DNA of 64,000 nucleotides from Marinifilum_A sediminis (lineage in GTDB: Bacteria; Bacteroidota; Bacteroidia; Bacteroidales; Marinifilaceae). Shown one piece after another: positions 15,767 through 25,923 of the stretch. A model generated the notes under the pieces. It was not told the DNA's origin and did no database searches. It saw only the letters and a list, made by a program, of their open reading frames with translations. The stretch covers positions 744,001 through 808,000 of the forward strand of contig CANMCX010000002.1 of assembly GCA_947496465.1 (NCBI GenBank), given 5' to 3'. The translations under genes were made by a program, and so were the position numbers. How positions within the stretch are numbered: position 1 is the first letter of the stretch; every line of letters begins with the position of its first letter.

Positions 15767-17638
15767 CTAAAACATAAAAAGAAGTTCCAACCTTCTGTTT
15801 TTTCGATGTTGGTCTTCTGTGCACTCTACTCCATCAATACATCCATTTACTATAAAATCCTCTCCATAAGCATTCAATTCGATCTTTGCTTCATCAATTC
15901 CCAAGCTTTTCAAGTAGTTTTTTGCCAGATTCGCTCTTTTCAGAGTCATTTTTTTATTCCCGGAAGCACTTCCTTTCGAATCGGAATGAGAATTTATAAC
16001 CAGACGTAAATCCGGAAACATTTTCCAAAAACCAGCATATTTATCCAATACCTTTCTATTTTCAGCAGTCAGTTCATCTGCATTGGGCTCAAAATAAACA
16101 TTTCGAAAAAACTTTATTTGCGGCAAATTCGGTATTGCTTGTAATTCGTTGGAAAATCCGATTTCATCCTCCTTTTTTTTTAAGAAGATCTCCAATTCCT
16201 CCTTAGTCGATTCAGGATAAAAATTGAATTGCTGAGACTCAAAACCAATCGATTCTATTTCTATAGAATACAAAACTCCTTTATCCATATCCTTAGACAA
16301 TACCGAAAGCACATAAGAACCATCTTCAGCTTTATCTACTTGTATTTTTGAATTGTCCACAATTCTATTTACACTCACCTGCGCACTATCAATCATCGCA
16401 TTCGATTTGGCATCTCTTAAAAACAATTCCACGGATTTAACTTGTAATTTTTCGATACTGAAAAATCCTTCACGAGCCCCATTGTTCATGCGATCGGATA
16501 CAAAACACAGTTGATCCCCCTCACGAGTAATCGCTATAGAATATTCATTGTACTGGGAATTAAATGCCATTCCAGCATTTTTCAGATTTCCCCAAGTTCC
16601 AGATGTTGTTTTTGTGACAAAGTAAAGATCCAACTTCCCATAACCAACATGCCCATTAGAAGCAAACCAGAGCTTTCCATCGGACAAAACACGAGGATAA
16701 ATCTCATTTTGACTGGTATTGATTTCTGATCCTAAATTGACAGGCTCACCCCAGGAGTTTCCTCTTTTATGAGAAATGTACAAATCCATTCCTCCAAATC
16801 CTCCAGGCATATCCGAAGCAAAATACATGATCTTACCATCCTCACTCAAGGCAGGGTAAGCACAAGAATATTTTTTAGAGTTGAATGGCAGTACATTGGC
16901 AGCTTTCCATGTATCCTCTTTTACAGCTTCAACAATTTCCATAATTTGCTTGCCTTTACGGGTATACCACTTAGTATAGTACATTATTTTGCCATCTGCT
17001 GAAAATACAGCTGCTCCTACATCCACACCTTCTCCAATCTCCGGAGCAAATTCTTTCAGATTCGTCTTCTCCTTCTCTGAAAAAACAGTAGCAAACAATT
17101 GATAAGTTTTATCTAATCCTGCTTTTTTAGAATGTAGTTTAGAGTAAATCAGTTGATCGGAATAAAACGCCAATCCTAAACTTTTCAACTGCGGCTGAAT
17201 ACTCAATTCCCTTACTCGCCATTTATCCCTATGGCTTATTTTTGTGAGTTCTTGTATGGCAAGAATTCGTCTATCCACATCTTCACGATTGGCTCCAGCC
17301 AAAGCAGCTTGTTCGGAAAATAAGATGGCTGCTTCATAATTTCCAGCATCCAAATAGATTTGTGATAAAGTCAATAAATCCTTATCGGTTTTCTCGCTAT
17401 CGTATATTTTCTTAAAGTATTTTTCGGCTTGCTCGTAATTATTCAGAAAGAAATAAGATTCGGCTATCTTCCGGTTGATTTTGGTATTTTTCTCTTTAAC
17501 ATTCCGAAAGTAGGATATCGCTTCCGGATAATTCCCTTTTTCGAAGGCCTTATTGCCTTTTCTAATAAATCTGTCTTGAGCCTGAACAGAAAAGGCAAGA
17601 AATACAAATATTATAAACAGGGAATTTTTGAAGATCAT
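15767..17638 (-). CDS. PorE-like OmpA-family protein (TPR, beta-propeller, OmpA_C)
   Basis: Periplasmic peptidoglycan-binding protein, 623 residues. In order: signal peptide (1-20, cut near VQAQ), TPR helices (about 22-125), a WD40/PD40-type beta-propeller (about 150-410; repeated YYTKW, MYFASDMPGGFGGMDLY, LWFASNGHVGYGKLDLY, LCFVSDRMNNGAREG blades), a carboxypeptidase-regulatory-like beta domain (about 415-490), and a C-terminal OmpA domain (about 510-623; VYFEPNADELT, INSHSDSKGSASGN, KNRRLELLF). This order matches PorE, which links the type IX secretion system to the cell wall, but Bacteroidota carry several paralogues. The T9SS role is an inference. Confidence 0.85.
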   Translation of the reverse strand: MIFKNSLFIIFVFLAFSVQAQDRFIRKGNKAFEKGNYPEAISYFRNVKEKNTKINRKIAESYFFLNNYEQAEKYFKKIYDSEKTDKDLLTLSQIYLDAGNYEAAILFSEQAALAGANREDVDRRILAIQELTKISHRDKWRVRELSIQPQLKSLGLAFYSDQLIYSKLHSKKAGLDKTYQLFATVFSEKEKTNLKEFAPEIGEGVDVGAAVFSADGKIMYYTKWYTRKGKQIMEIVEAVKEDTWKAANVLPFNSKKYSCAYPALSEDGKIMYFASDMPGGFGGMDLYISHKRGNSWGEPVNLGSEINTSQNEIYPRVLSDGKLWFASNGHVGYGKLDLYFVTKTTSGTWGNLKNAGMAFNSQYNEYSIAITREGDQLCFVSDRMNNGAREGFFSIEKLQVKSVELFLRDAKSNAMIDSAQVSVNRIVDNSKIQVDKAEDGSYVLSVLSKDMDKGVLYSIEIESIGFESQQFNFYPESTKEELEIFLKKKEDEIGFSNELQAIPNLPQIKFFRNVYFEPNADELTAENRKVLDKYAGFWKMFPDLRLVINSHSDSKGSASGNKKMTLKRANLAKNYLKSLGIDEAKIELNAYGEDFIVNGCIDGVECTEDQHRKNRRLELLFMF

Positions 17639-17738
17639 ATCTTTAGTATGTATGGGATGAACATAAATAAAAATAGAACTTTTTCATAGAAAATACAAAA
17701 TTCAAGGAGAAAGTTATAAGTAAGCAAAGGAAAAAACA

Positions 17739-17818
<80 letters not shown>

Positions 17819-17819
<1 letters not shown>

Positions 17820-19054
17820 TACCCTTTCATAAGCAAAGAACTATCCCCGTAACTAAGGAATCTAAAGTCATTTTCAAGGGCATAATTGTAGATCTCTCTC
17901 CAGCGTTCTCCCACCAGGGCAGATATCAATAGCAATAAGGTACTCTGAGGCTGATGAAAATTAGTCACCAATCCCGAGATCACTTTAAAGTCGTAACCCG
18001 GCGCAATAATAATTTGCGTTGCCGCATTAAACAAACTCAACTCCTTTTTATCCATATAAGAGCAAATGGCTTCAAAGGATTCCTTTATGCTATAATGATT
18101 TGGCAATTGATAAGCTTCCCACTGCTTTAAAAGAGCTGGCTCCTCACTATTTGTCAGCAACTTCACCCCCATCCAATACAAACTCTCCAAGGTTCGCACC
18201 GATGTGGTACCCACGGCAATAATTTGTCCTTTGGCATTTACAATACTCATTAGACTCTCCCGGGTAACCTGAATGTGCTCTGTATGCATTTCATGATCAC
18301 CAATCTGTTCTGATTTTACGGGCTTAAATGTTCCTGCTCCAACGTGCAGGGTCAACTCCTCACGCTCTACTCCTTTGCCATCCAATTCTGCAAAAACTTC
18401 ATTGGTAAAATGCAATCCAGCGGTTGGTGCCGCTACCGAACCTTCATACTTAGAATAAACGGTTTGATATCTAAGCAAATCTCCCTCTTCGGTATCACGA
18501 TTCAAATAGGGAGGAATAGGAATTTTACCCGTTTGCTCCAACACTTCACTGAAACACAATTCCGGATGATTCCATGAAAACTCTACCTCCTGTGCCCCAT
18601 CCAATTGATTTATTCTCTCTGCCTGCAGGACAAACTCTTGTCCATCAACAAAAAATGGCATTTTTAAAATACCCGATTTCCATTTCCGCAGGTTTCCAAC
18701 AATACACTTCCAGGTAGACTGCCCTTTAGCCTGAAATGCCAAATTGTAATCCGCAGGACTCAAGGGTTCCAGACAAAAAATCTCAACACGTGCTCCAGTG
18801 TCTTTATGGAAAATAAGTCTCGCCTGAATAACCTTGGTATTATTGAACACCATTTTAGTTCCTGAAGCGATCTCAAGTGGAAGCTGATCGAATACCCTTT
18901 CTTTTATTTCACCACCTCTGTAAACCAACAATTTCGATACATCTCTATTTTGCAATGGATGTTTCGCAATTCTGCAATCTGGTAAATCATATGTGTATTC
19001 AGCAATCTGAATTTCTTTCGTTTCAGATTTCAAGTTTCCTGTATTTGTTTCCAT
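17819..19054 (-). CDS. queA: S-adenosylmethionine:tRNA ribosyltransferase-isomerase
   Basis: QueA transfers the ribosyl group of SAM to preQ1-tRNA to form epoxyqueuosine in the tRNA wobble position. Hallmarks: YDLPDCRIAKHPLQNRDVSKLLV near the start, FNNTKVIQARL, the catalytic-core stretch YQTVYSKYEGSVAAPTAGLHFT, LTLHVGAGTFKPV, and AVGTTSVRTLESL. Length (411) is slightly above the usual ~350-360 because of inserted segments. The frame is open to 19075 but begins with TTG; the ATG at 19054 is preferred. It is divergent from the Smr gene, with about 160 bp shared between the two starts. Confidence 0.95.
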
Positions 19055-19117
19055 TTTCCTTTTCTCCGCCTGCAAGTATTTATAGCCTTGCCGTTAATTT
19101 TGATCGGCAAAAATAGT

Positions 19118-19125
19118 TAACTTTG
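19118..19125 (+). promoter_or_regulatory. possible -7 promoter box for the DUF2027-Smr gene
   Basis: taactttg is a perfect match to the Bacteroidota -7 consensus TAnnTTTG, 91 bp upstream of the ATG at 19216. A TTTG lies upstream but with a short spacing (15), so only the -7 element is supported. Confidence 0.4.
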
Positions 19126-19215
19126 AGCGAAATTGAAAACAAAGAGAAGAATTCAATTTCATTAGGACAAGCTGCAAATGATTGTCCAATGTAAAACCGC
19201 TTAAAAAAATACAAA

Positions 19216-20244
19216 ATGCAAATAAATATAGGTGATAAAGTCCGATTTTTAAATGAAACAGGTGGTGGTTTGGTAACACGCATAGTCGATGCCAATACTG
19301 TAATGGTCTTGAATGAGGAGGACGAGTTTGAAATTCCAACTCTGAAAAGAAACCTTGTGGTGGTTGAAGCTGCAGGTGGAGAGGCAAGCAATCAAAAAGG
19401 AACGAGCGAATTAAAGAGTGAACGTTCCGGTTTCAAGGCAAAACATGAACCATTACACATCGAAAAAGAAGATGTTTACGTTGCCTTTGCACCCAGAGAG
19501 GGGTACAATCCTACCGAAAGTCCACTGGAACTTTATTTAATAAACGATACAAATCACATTCTTTTGTATGGCTTTTATGATGCGAATACTGGCGAACTCA
19601 ACGGAAAAACTGCTGGAAACCTCGATCCTAAATCCAAAATCTTATTGTGTGAGTACGATCAGAAAGAGTTGAACGAATTATCGAGCTGCTTTTTCCAAAT
19701 CTTATTCTATCAGCAAGGTGCTTCTGTCATCAAAGCTCCCTTGGTAAAGAACATTAAAATTCAGCCTGTTAAATTCCACAAATCGAGTAGCTATAAAGAA
19801 ACTTCCTACTTTCATCAGGATGTAATCCTTCACAAATTAACGGGTGAAAATCTCGAACAGAAAATTGAAGAACTGAGTAAAAAAGAGGTAAAACAGGTCA
19901 TTCGAGAAAAAGAATACGGAGGCGGTAAAAATATCAAGCAGACGAAAAGCAAGTCAAATAACAACATTCTGGAAGTAGATCTTCACATTAACTCTTTAAT
20001 TGATTCGGTTACCGGACTTTCCAATGCCGACATTCTGGAATATCAGCTGAATGAATTTCATAGTGTATTGAGAAAGAACCAAGGCAACAAAGGGCAGAAA
20101 ATTGTATTTATACATGGTATCGGAAACGGAACTTTAAAGAAGAAAATACATGACGAATTGCGCAGAAAATACAAGAAACATTACCAACAGGATGCATCCT
20201 TTAAGGAGTATGGCTGGGGCGCAACAATGGTGACAATAAAATAG
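19216..20244 (+). CDS. DUF2027/Smr-domain protein
   Basis: A 342-residue protein typical of Bacteroidota. The N-terminal MQINIGDKVRFLNETGGG region (1-55) is a small beta-barrel like the KOW-like domain of the DUF2027 family; the central part is beta-rich (about 90-210). The C-terminal Smr domain (about 255-342) has VDLHINSL, the FIHGIGNGTLKKKI nuclease-like motif, and YGWGATMVTI. Smr domains cut or bind nucleic acid in MutS2 and related proteins; the HGxGxGxL motif is intact here. A repair or RNA-cleavage role is likely but untested for this family. Confidence 0.88.
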   Translation: MQINIGDKVRFLNETGGGLVTRIVDANTVMVLNEEDEFEIPTLKRNLVVVEAAGGEASNQKGTSELKSERSGFKAKHEPLHIEKEDVYVAFAPREGYNPTESPLELYLINDTNHILLYGFYDANTGELNGKTAGNLDPKSKILLCEYDQKELNELSSCFFQILFYQQGASVIKAPLVKNIKIQPVKFHKSSSYKETSYFHQDVILHKLTGENLEQKIEELSKKEVKQVIREKEYGGGKNIKQTKSKSNNNILEVDLHINSLIDSVTGLSNADILEYQLNEFHSVLRKNQGNKGQKIVFIHGIGNGTLKKKIHDELRRKYKKHYQQDASFKEYGWGATMVTIK

Positions 20245-20276
20245 ATTGCTAAGATATTTTAAGGCAATAAAAAAAA

Positions 20277-20303
20277 CCTGTCGATTCAAGTTGAATTGAC
20301 AGG
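20277..20303. terminator. bidirectional terminator between convergent genes
   Basis: A long stem cctgtc-gattcaa / ttgaatt-gacagg with a run of A before it and a run of T after it. It lies between the end of the Smr gene (plus) and the end of the LysE gene (minus), so it can stop transcription from both sides. Confidence 0.88.
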
Positions 20304-20332
20304 GTTTTTCTTTATAAATATCTTAAGATCAT

Positions 20333-21007
20333 TTATTGATACACAAATGATTTTATCGGTTCGAAACAGGAAAGGAAAACTAAAAATCCTAAAATTGCGA
20401 TGATCAATCCAGAGATTTTATTGATCCAGAACATCTGCTTTAAGCGAAATTTCTTCCTGAATATATCAACAAGAGTAGACAAGGCATACCACCATAGTGC
20501 TCCACCCAATAGTACTCCTACTAATAAATACAGTGCAATTTTTGCTGAATGCGCATCTCCAAAAACCGAAGCTCCGGCAAACATAGCACCAAAAAAGATT
20601 ACTGCAATCGGATTGGAAAGTGTCAGGAAAAAGATCGCTAAAAAATCCCCAAACATCCCTCTCTTGCCTGGTGCCTGAGATTTTCTGAACTGCTCAATGG
20701 TATTGGTTAAGAAAATTCGTAAGCCAACAAAAACCAAAAAGACAGATCCAATTAATCTGAAGTAAAATTCCTGTGCTTGTATAAAGTTAATCACAAAACC
20801 CAAGCCCAAAACAGCTATCGACGCAAATAGGGTATCTGCAACGGCGGCTCCCGATCCGGAAATAAAGCCGGCGAGTCTGCCTTTTTGCAGTGTTTTTTGA
20901 ATAATCAAAACACCAATAGGTCCCAATGGTATCGAAGCCATCAAGCCTATCCCAATTCCTTTAATTATATATTGCAAGTCCAAATAGTCGTCTTTTTCAG
21001 TTATCAA
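20333..21007 (-). CDS. LysE-family amino acid/metabolite exporter
   Basis: Inner-membrane exporter of the LysE/RhtB superfamily, 224 residues with about six membrane helices. The family signature is the N-terminal IGLMASIPLGPIGVLIIQKTLQKGRLAGFISGSGAAVAD stretch (shown in pieces: ASIPLGPIGVL, GFISGSGAAVAD), then FVGLRIF and FFLTLSNPIAVIFF. The gene has no early ATG: the longest frame starts with TTG at 21007, and two more in-frame TTG codons follow within eleven residues, so the exact start is uncertain. The substrate cannot be read from the sequence. Confidence 0.85.
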   Translation of the reverse strand: MITEKDDYLDLQYIIKGIGIGLMASIPLGPIGVLIIQKTLQKGRLAGFISGSGAAVADTLFASIAVLGLGFVINFIQAQEFYFRLIGSVFLVFVGLRIFLTNTIEQFRKSQAPGKRGMFGDFLAIFFLTLSNPIAVIFFGAMFAGASVFGDAHSAKIALYLLVGVLLGGALWWYALSTLVDIFRKKFRLKQMFWINKISGLIIAILGFLVFLSCFEPIKSFVYQ

Positions 21008-21038
21008 AATTGATTCGCAAAGTTCGGAAAATTATCGG

Positions 21039-22844
21039 TTAAAAACCTATATCTTCAGAAGAAAATCTTTTAAGAATGGTATCGTCCTTTATTTCCTTTG
21101 ATAACGATTCGATTACCTGTACAGGAACATCAAATAAATCAATCACAATCAAGCCATCCAAACAATCATTAAAATTTGGATCAATATTAAAACCAATAAT
21201 CTTCGCGTTAAGCGATATGTATTTCTTCAACAATACAGGAAGTTTGTCGTTAGTAATCTCAAAATCACCAATCAACTTGTCCAATTTATTGATATCACTC
21301 TTTGCGGTCTCCAATAAAATATCAATATCTACATCAGTAGTTTTAACCTTAAATTTCTTACGAGATTTAATGAACTGCCCCAAATCATAATTGAAGTAAT
21401 TCGCCATAATAAATTTAATAATCAAATCCTTAGAGAGATCCGAATATTTATTACTAATACTCACAGGACCAATTAAATATCTCGATTCAGGATTTTTAAG
21501 CAGGAAGTATAAAATTCCTTTCCACAGCAAAAACAAAGGCAATGGCTTACGCTGATATTCCTTCACAATAAAGGAACGTCCCAATTCCAAAGATTGGCTT
21601 AATATTGGCTGAAACTCCTTACTCATACGAAACAGGCTCTGAAGGTAAAATCCCTTTAAACCATAGCCTGATAGAATCTCATGCCCTTTACCTACCCGAT
21701 AGGCACCAACTATTTTATGATTTTCTTCATCCCAAATAAATAGCTGATGATAATACAAATCGTACTCATCAACATCTATGCTTTGATTTGTGCCCTCTCC
21801 TACCTCTCGAAAAGTAATTTCTCTGAGTCGACCCAGTTCGTTAAGTATATTCGGTAATTTATTCGATGGAGCGCAATACACCACATAATTCCTGCTTTTA
21901 AAAAGCATATAATCCTCATGAAGACCTTCTACCTCGGAACGAATCAAGTTCGGATCTACGGCATCAATTATCTCTTCAACCTTTTCTTTCTTTGTTTTTC
22001 GCTTGAACTGATAAAACTTTTTCACCTCGATAGGAGTTCCCAACATATAGGTTTTCGCACGTAAAAAACGCCCATACTGATTGATATCTGTAAATCCTTT
22101 CTGATCTTTAACAGATATCTGATTACCAATTCTTATGCGAATCACCTTCTTATTCTTATTTAACAGTTCTGAAGGTAATTTTATGGTTCTCAATGTTGGA
22201 TGAATCATCCCAAGCAGATGAAATATCAAACTATTACTCCCTTGAAAATAAATAGGAACAACAGGAACGTCAGCCTTCTTAATCAATTTCAAAATAGAAG
22301 GCATCCATTGTTTATCGGTAATGTTATTGGTTTGAGACTGATAGGATGAAACCTCTCCTGCTGGAAAAATACCCAAAGGCATTCCATTGCTTAAATGTCT
22401 TAATGCTTCTTTTAACCCACCAGTACTCGAAGCTGCTCCTTTTCGCGATTCGAATGGATTTACACCCAAGAAATAATCCTGTATCGGTTCAACTTTTTTA
22501 AGTAAAAAATTTGCCATCGCCTTAAAATCAGGGCGAACCATACAAACTAACTTTATCAGGATAATGCCATCAATTCCTCCAAAAGGATGATTCGAAATCG
22601 TAATAAATGGACCTTCTTTAGGAATTCGTTTCAGTTCTTCTTCATCAAATTCAAACTTAACCCCTAGCTCATCAATTAAAGCGTCGATAAATTCAATTCC
22701 ATCTTTACAACAATTTTCAGAATACAATTTATTAAGTTTATTCAATTTCAGGATGTACATTAAAAGTTTCGCAAAACTCTCTCCTCCAAACCAATTTAAA
22801 CTTTCACTTGCTTTCAGTAAATCTTTTGGATCAACTAATTTCAT
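21039..22844 (-). CDS. bifunctional acyltransferase, OlsF-like (PlsC-type domain + GNAT-type domain)
   Basis: A 601-residue fusion. The N-terminal half (about 70-270) is a lysophospholipid/O-acyltransferase with NHPFGGID (H86, D92) and FPAGEVSS. The C-terminal half (about 315-520) resembles OlsB-type N-acyltransferases (YCAPSN, LRYREITFREVGEG-like segment, YDLYYHQLFIWDEENHKIVGAYRVGKG, ELGRSFI). This is the layout of OlsF, which builds ornithine lipids by N- and then O-acylation; related Bacteroidota enzymes make glycine lipids. So it probably makes an amino-acid-based membrane lipid, with the amino acid not deducible here. It is 31 bp upstream of the LysE gene on the same strand. Confidence 0.88.
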   Translation of the reverse strand: MKLVDPKDLLKASESLNWFGGESFAKLLMYILKLNKLNKLYSENCCKDGIEFIDALIDELGVKFEFDEEELKRIPKEGPFITISNHPFGGIDGIILIKLVCMVRPDFKAMANFLLKKVEPIQDYFLGVNPFESRKGAASSTGGLKEALRHLSNGMPLGIFPAGEVSSYQSQTNNITDKQWMPSILKLIKKADVPVVPIYFQGSNSLIFHLLGMIHPTLRTIKLPSELLNKNKKVIRIRIGNQISVKDQKGFTDINQYGRFLRAKTYMLGTPIEVKKFYQFKRKTKKEKVEEIIDAVDPNLIRSEVEGLHEDYMLFKSRNYVVYCAPSNKLPNILNELGRLREITFREVGEGTNQSIDVDEYDLYYHQLFIWDEENHKIVGAYRVGKGHEILSGYGLKGFYLQSLFRMSKEFQPILSQSLELGRSFIVKEYQRKPLPLFLLWKGILYFLLKNPESRYLIGPVSISNKYSDLSKDLIIKFIMANYFNYDLGQFIKSRKKFKVKTTDVDIDILLETAKSDINKLDKLIGDFEITNDKLPVLLKKYISLNAKIIGFNIDPNFNDCLDGLIVIDLFDVPVQVIESLSKEIKDDTILKRFSSEDIGF

Positions 22845-23088
22845 ATATATCTATTTTCCTACAAGCTGATTTTCGCAACAATCATAAAAAATTCACTAAG
22901 CTTGCTTAATGAACTGCTTGCATTTTTAAGTTTTATTTTAAGGTCCTTTTTATGCTCCAGACAAATACGATAGTAGAATAAACATGTATTCTATTAGGTT
23001 GATATCATATTTTGAACTGAGTAAAAATAGCATAATTTCTCCATTCTTCTTCTCAATATTCGGTTAAATAATGCTTCCTAATCCGATT

Positions 23089-23928
23089 TCAGATTTTGAC
23101 TTCTTGCCATACTTCATCCTCAAAGACAGAAACCTTCTCGAAACCAATACCTTTCAACTTCTCACGAGTAAAATCAAACTCCGAAATTATTTCATCGGGA
23201 TGATGGGCATCTGAACTAATAGTAACAGAAATATTCCTACGAAAACACTCTTCCAAAAAATAAGAATCGGGAAACAAATCATTCGATTTCTTTTTGTACA
23301 ATCCTCTTGTATTGACTTCAACAATAGAGTCCGATTTTTCTATCGCACCTAAAGTTTCATTTAACAAATCAACATACCAAACTTCATTTTCTGAGAAAAA
23401 TTGTCCTTTGTTATTCATTTTCACCTTATCCACATGACCAATTACATCTGGCTTCTCAATGTTTATCATGTCAATTACCTGATGATAATAGGAAGAAACT
23501 GCCTTCTTCACATCACCATCAAACAATTCTAAAATTCCCTTGCTGTACTTCGTAGCAGGACCATCTAAAAACCAAAAATTAGAATTAGAATCGGCTTTCA
23601 CCAAATGAACAGAACCAATGGTATAATCCAACTGGCAATCCGTTTTCCAATCATGAAAAGACTTACTAATTCCAGGAATGTAGTCAATCTCAAGCGAGCG
23701 ATAAATATTTATCTTACTCTTATATTTTTCTTTCAGCCTGCTTATTTCGTGCAAATAGGATTCTAAATTAGATCTTTTCATTGCCCACACATAATCAAGA
23801 TTCATTGGTGCATGAGATGAAAAACCCAAAGAGTGCATTCCTAACTGAATGGCACGCAGGACATAATCTTCTGCTGACATCTTACCGTCACAAAATGATG
23901 AATGAGTATGAAATGAAAAGTAATCCAT
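23089..23928 (-). CDS. PHP-domain histidinol-phosphatase-like protein
   Basis: A 279-residue metal-dependent phosphatase of the PHP family, closest in pattern to HisJ/HisK histidinol phosphatases. Metal-binding motifs in order: FHTHSSFCDGK near the N-terminus, LGFSSHAP, EIDYIPG, GSVH, GHVDKVK, and VTISSDAHHPDEI. The frame is open to 24000 but starts with GTG and adds 24 residues before MDYFSFHTHS; the ATG at 23928 is the family-like start. No other histidine genes are nearby, so the natural substrate may differ. Confidence 0.85.
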   Translation of the reverse strand: MDYFSFHTHSSFCDGKMSAEDYVLRAIQLGMHSLGFSSHAPMNLDYVWAMKRSNLESYLHEISRLKEKYKSKINIYRSLEIDYIPGISKSFHDWKTDCQLDYTIGSVHLVKADSNSNFWFLDGPATKYSKGILELFDGDVKKAVSSYYHQVIDMINIEKPDVIGHVDKVKMNNKGQFFSENEVWYVDLLNETLGAIEKSDSIVEVNTRGLYKKKSNDLFPDSYFLEECFRRNISVTISSDAHHPDEIISEFDFTREKLKGIGFEKVSVFEDEVWQEVKI

Positions 23929-24040
23929 AGGCAATTTTATGTTGGCAAATATATATCCAAAGATTTGAAGTTCCAAAGCTCTATTTACAACAATAAGCAC
24001 AGATTAAAGCAGGCTTCTTTAAAATGTTTTTAAATAATCC

Positions 24041-24048
24041 TATCTTTG
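24041..24048 (+). promoter_or_regulatory. -7 promoter box of the ygiQ-like gene
   Basis: tatctttg matches TAnnTTTG exactly; a TTTA lies 19 bases upstream (24018-24021) in the -33 position. The start point would be near 24055, only about ten bases before the ATG at 24066. This rules against the earlier in-frame ATG at 24024. Confidence 0.65.
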
Positions 24049-24065
24049 CAGTAATTTCAAGACTT

Positions 24066-25898
24066 ATGGCAGAAAAAAACACAAGATATAATCAATGGCT
24101 ACCTACATCAGCCAAGGAGGTAAAAGAAAGAGGTTGGGAAGAACTGGATGTAATCCTTTTTAGTGGTGATGCCTATGTGGATCATCCCTCGTTTGGAGCT
24201 TCGGTAATAGGTAGAATTATCGAAAAAGAAGGTTTAAAAGTAGCAATCGTTCCTCAGCCCAATTGGCGTGACGATTTGCGCGATTTCAAGAAACTCGGTC
24301 AACCCCGATTATTTTTTGGTGTTACTGCCGGAAACATGGATTCTATGGTAAATCATTATACCGCAAACAGAAGATTGCGACATGATGATGCTTATACTCC
24401 AGGAGGAAAACATGGATTCCGCCCGGATAAGCCAACGGTGGTTTACTCTCAGATTTTAAAGAAAATCTATCCTGACACTCCTATTTTAATTGGTGGTATC
24501 GAAGCTTCATTGCGAAGAGTAACACACTACGACTATTGGGAAGATGAATTGAAACCAAGTATTCTTTGCGATAGTGGTGCCGATTTACTTGTATACGGAA
24601 TGGGTGAAAAACCCTTGAAGGAAATCATCCGTTTGATGAAAAGAGGTGTTCCTTTTTATTCCCTTACAAACATTCCACAAACCTCATTTCTGGTTGCACA
24701 GGATGAAAAATACGCCACAAAAAAACAGTGGCAAAGTCAGGAATTGTTTTCTCACGAGAACTGTCTATCTGATAAAAAGAAGTTTGCCAGTAATTTCCGA
24801 TACATCGAAATGGAATCGAATGCCATGCTGGCAAAAAAGCTAACTCAGGATTTTGAGCAGCAACAAATCGTAGTCAATCCTCCCTATCCGGTAATGAACG
24901 AGAAGGAAATGGATGAGATTTACGATCTGCCCTTCACAAGACTTCCTCATCCTCGATACAAAGGAAAAGCTATTCCTTCCTTTGATATGATTAAGTTTTC
25001 GGTTAACATGCATCGCGGCTGTTTTGGAGGATGCTCCTTTTGCACCATTTCTGCCCATCAGGGAAAATTTATTGCCAACAGATCTGAAAAATCTATCCTG
25101 AAAGAGGTTGAATACATTACAAAGATGGATGACTTCAAGGGCTATCTTTCTGATTTGGGTGGACCATCGGCCAACATGTACCAAATGAAAGGGATTTTTG
25201 AATCCATCTGCAAAACCTGTAGAAGACCTTCTTGTGTACATCCTGATGTTTGTCCAAACCTGAACACCAACCACCAGCCAATGCTCGACATTTACAAAAA
25301 GGTGGATAAAATACCAGGCGTTAAAAAATCATTTATTGGTAGTGGTATACGTTACGATTTAATGCTACATCAGACAAAAGATGAAGCTGCTAACAAATCG
25401 AATAAGGAATATGCTACGGAACTGATTAAAAATCATGTCTCTGGACGATTAAAAGTGGCACCTGAGCACACTTCAGATGAAGTATTGAATATGATGAGAA
25501 AGCCCTCTTTTAAACTATTTTACAAACTCAAAAGCTTGTTTGACGAAATCAATAAGAAGGAAGGCATGAATCAACAATTGATTCCTTATTTCATATCTAG
25601 TCATCCGGGAAGTCAAGGTAGCGATATGGCTGATTTGGCAATTAAAACCAAAGAATTGGATTTTAAATTGGAACAAGTGCAGGATTTCACACCAACACCA
25701 ATGACGGTAGCAACGGTTATTTACTACTCTGGTTACCATCCTTACACACTTAAAAAAGTATATACAGCAAAATCTAAAAAGGAGAAATTATCACAGAGAA
25801 AGTTTCTATTTTGGTATAAAAAAGAATATCGCGATGCGATAAAAACTGAATTGGTTAAAATGGGTAAAAAAGATTTACTCACCAAACTATTTAGGTAA
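24066..25898 (+). CDS. YgiQ-family radical SAM protein
   Basis: A 610-residue radical-SAM protein of the UPF0313/YgiQ family. The N-terminal part carries a cobalamin-binding-like domain (LFSGDAYVDHPSFG, IGGIEASLRR). The Fe-S cluster motif is HRGCFGGCSFC (C319, C323, C326), followed by the conserved IANRSEKSILKE, CRRPSCVHPDVCPN (extra Cys residues), KVAPEHTS, and YFISSHPGS. The function of the family is not known. The start at 24066 is chosen because the longer frame runs across the promoter. It is transcribed away from the PHP gene. Confidence 0.93.
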   Translation: MAEKNTRYNQWLPTSAKEVKERGWEELDVILFSGDAYVDHPSFGASVIGRIIEKEGLKVAIVPQPNWRDDLRDFKKLGQPRLFFGVTAGNMDSMVNHYTANRRLRHDDAYTPGGKHGFRPDKPTVVYSQILKKIYPDTPILIGGIEASLRRVTHYDYWEDELKPSILCDSGADLLVYGMGEKPLKEIIRLMKRGVPFYSLTNIPQTSFLVAQDEKYATKKQWQSQELFSHENCLSDKKKFASNFRYIEMESNAMLAKKLTQDFEQQQIVVNPPYPVMNEKEMDEIYDLPFTRLPHPRYKGKAIPSFDMIKFSVNMHRGCFGGCSFCTISAHQGKFIANRSEKSILKEVEYITKMDDFKGYLSDLGGPSANMYQMKGIFESICKTCRRPSCVHPDVCPNLNTNHQPMLDIYKKVDKIPGVKKSFIGSGIRYDLMLHQTKDEAANKSNKEYATELIKNHVSGRLKVAPEHTSDEVLNMMRKPSFKLFYKLKSLFDEINKKEGMNQQLIPYFISSHPGSQGSDMADLAIKTKELDFKLEQVQDFTPTPMTVATVIYYSGYHPYTLKKVYTAKSKKEKLSQRKFLFWYKKEYRDAIKTELVKMGKKDLLTKLFR

Positions 25899-25923
25899 TT
25901 CAAACATGAAAATTAACACTTAG

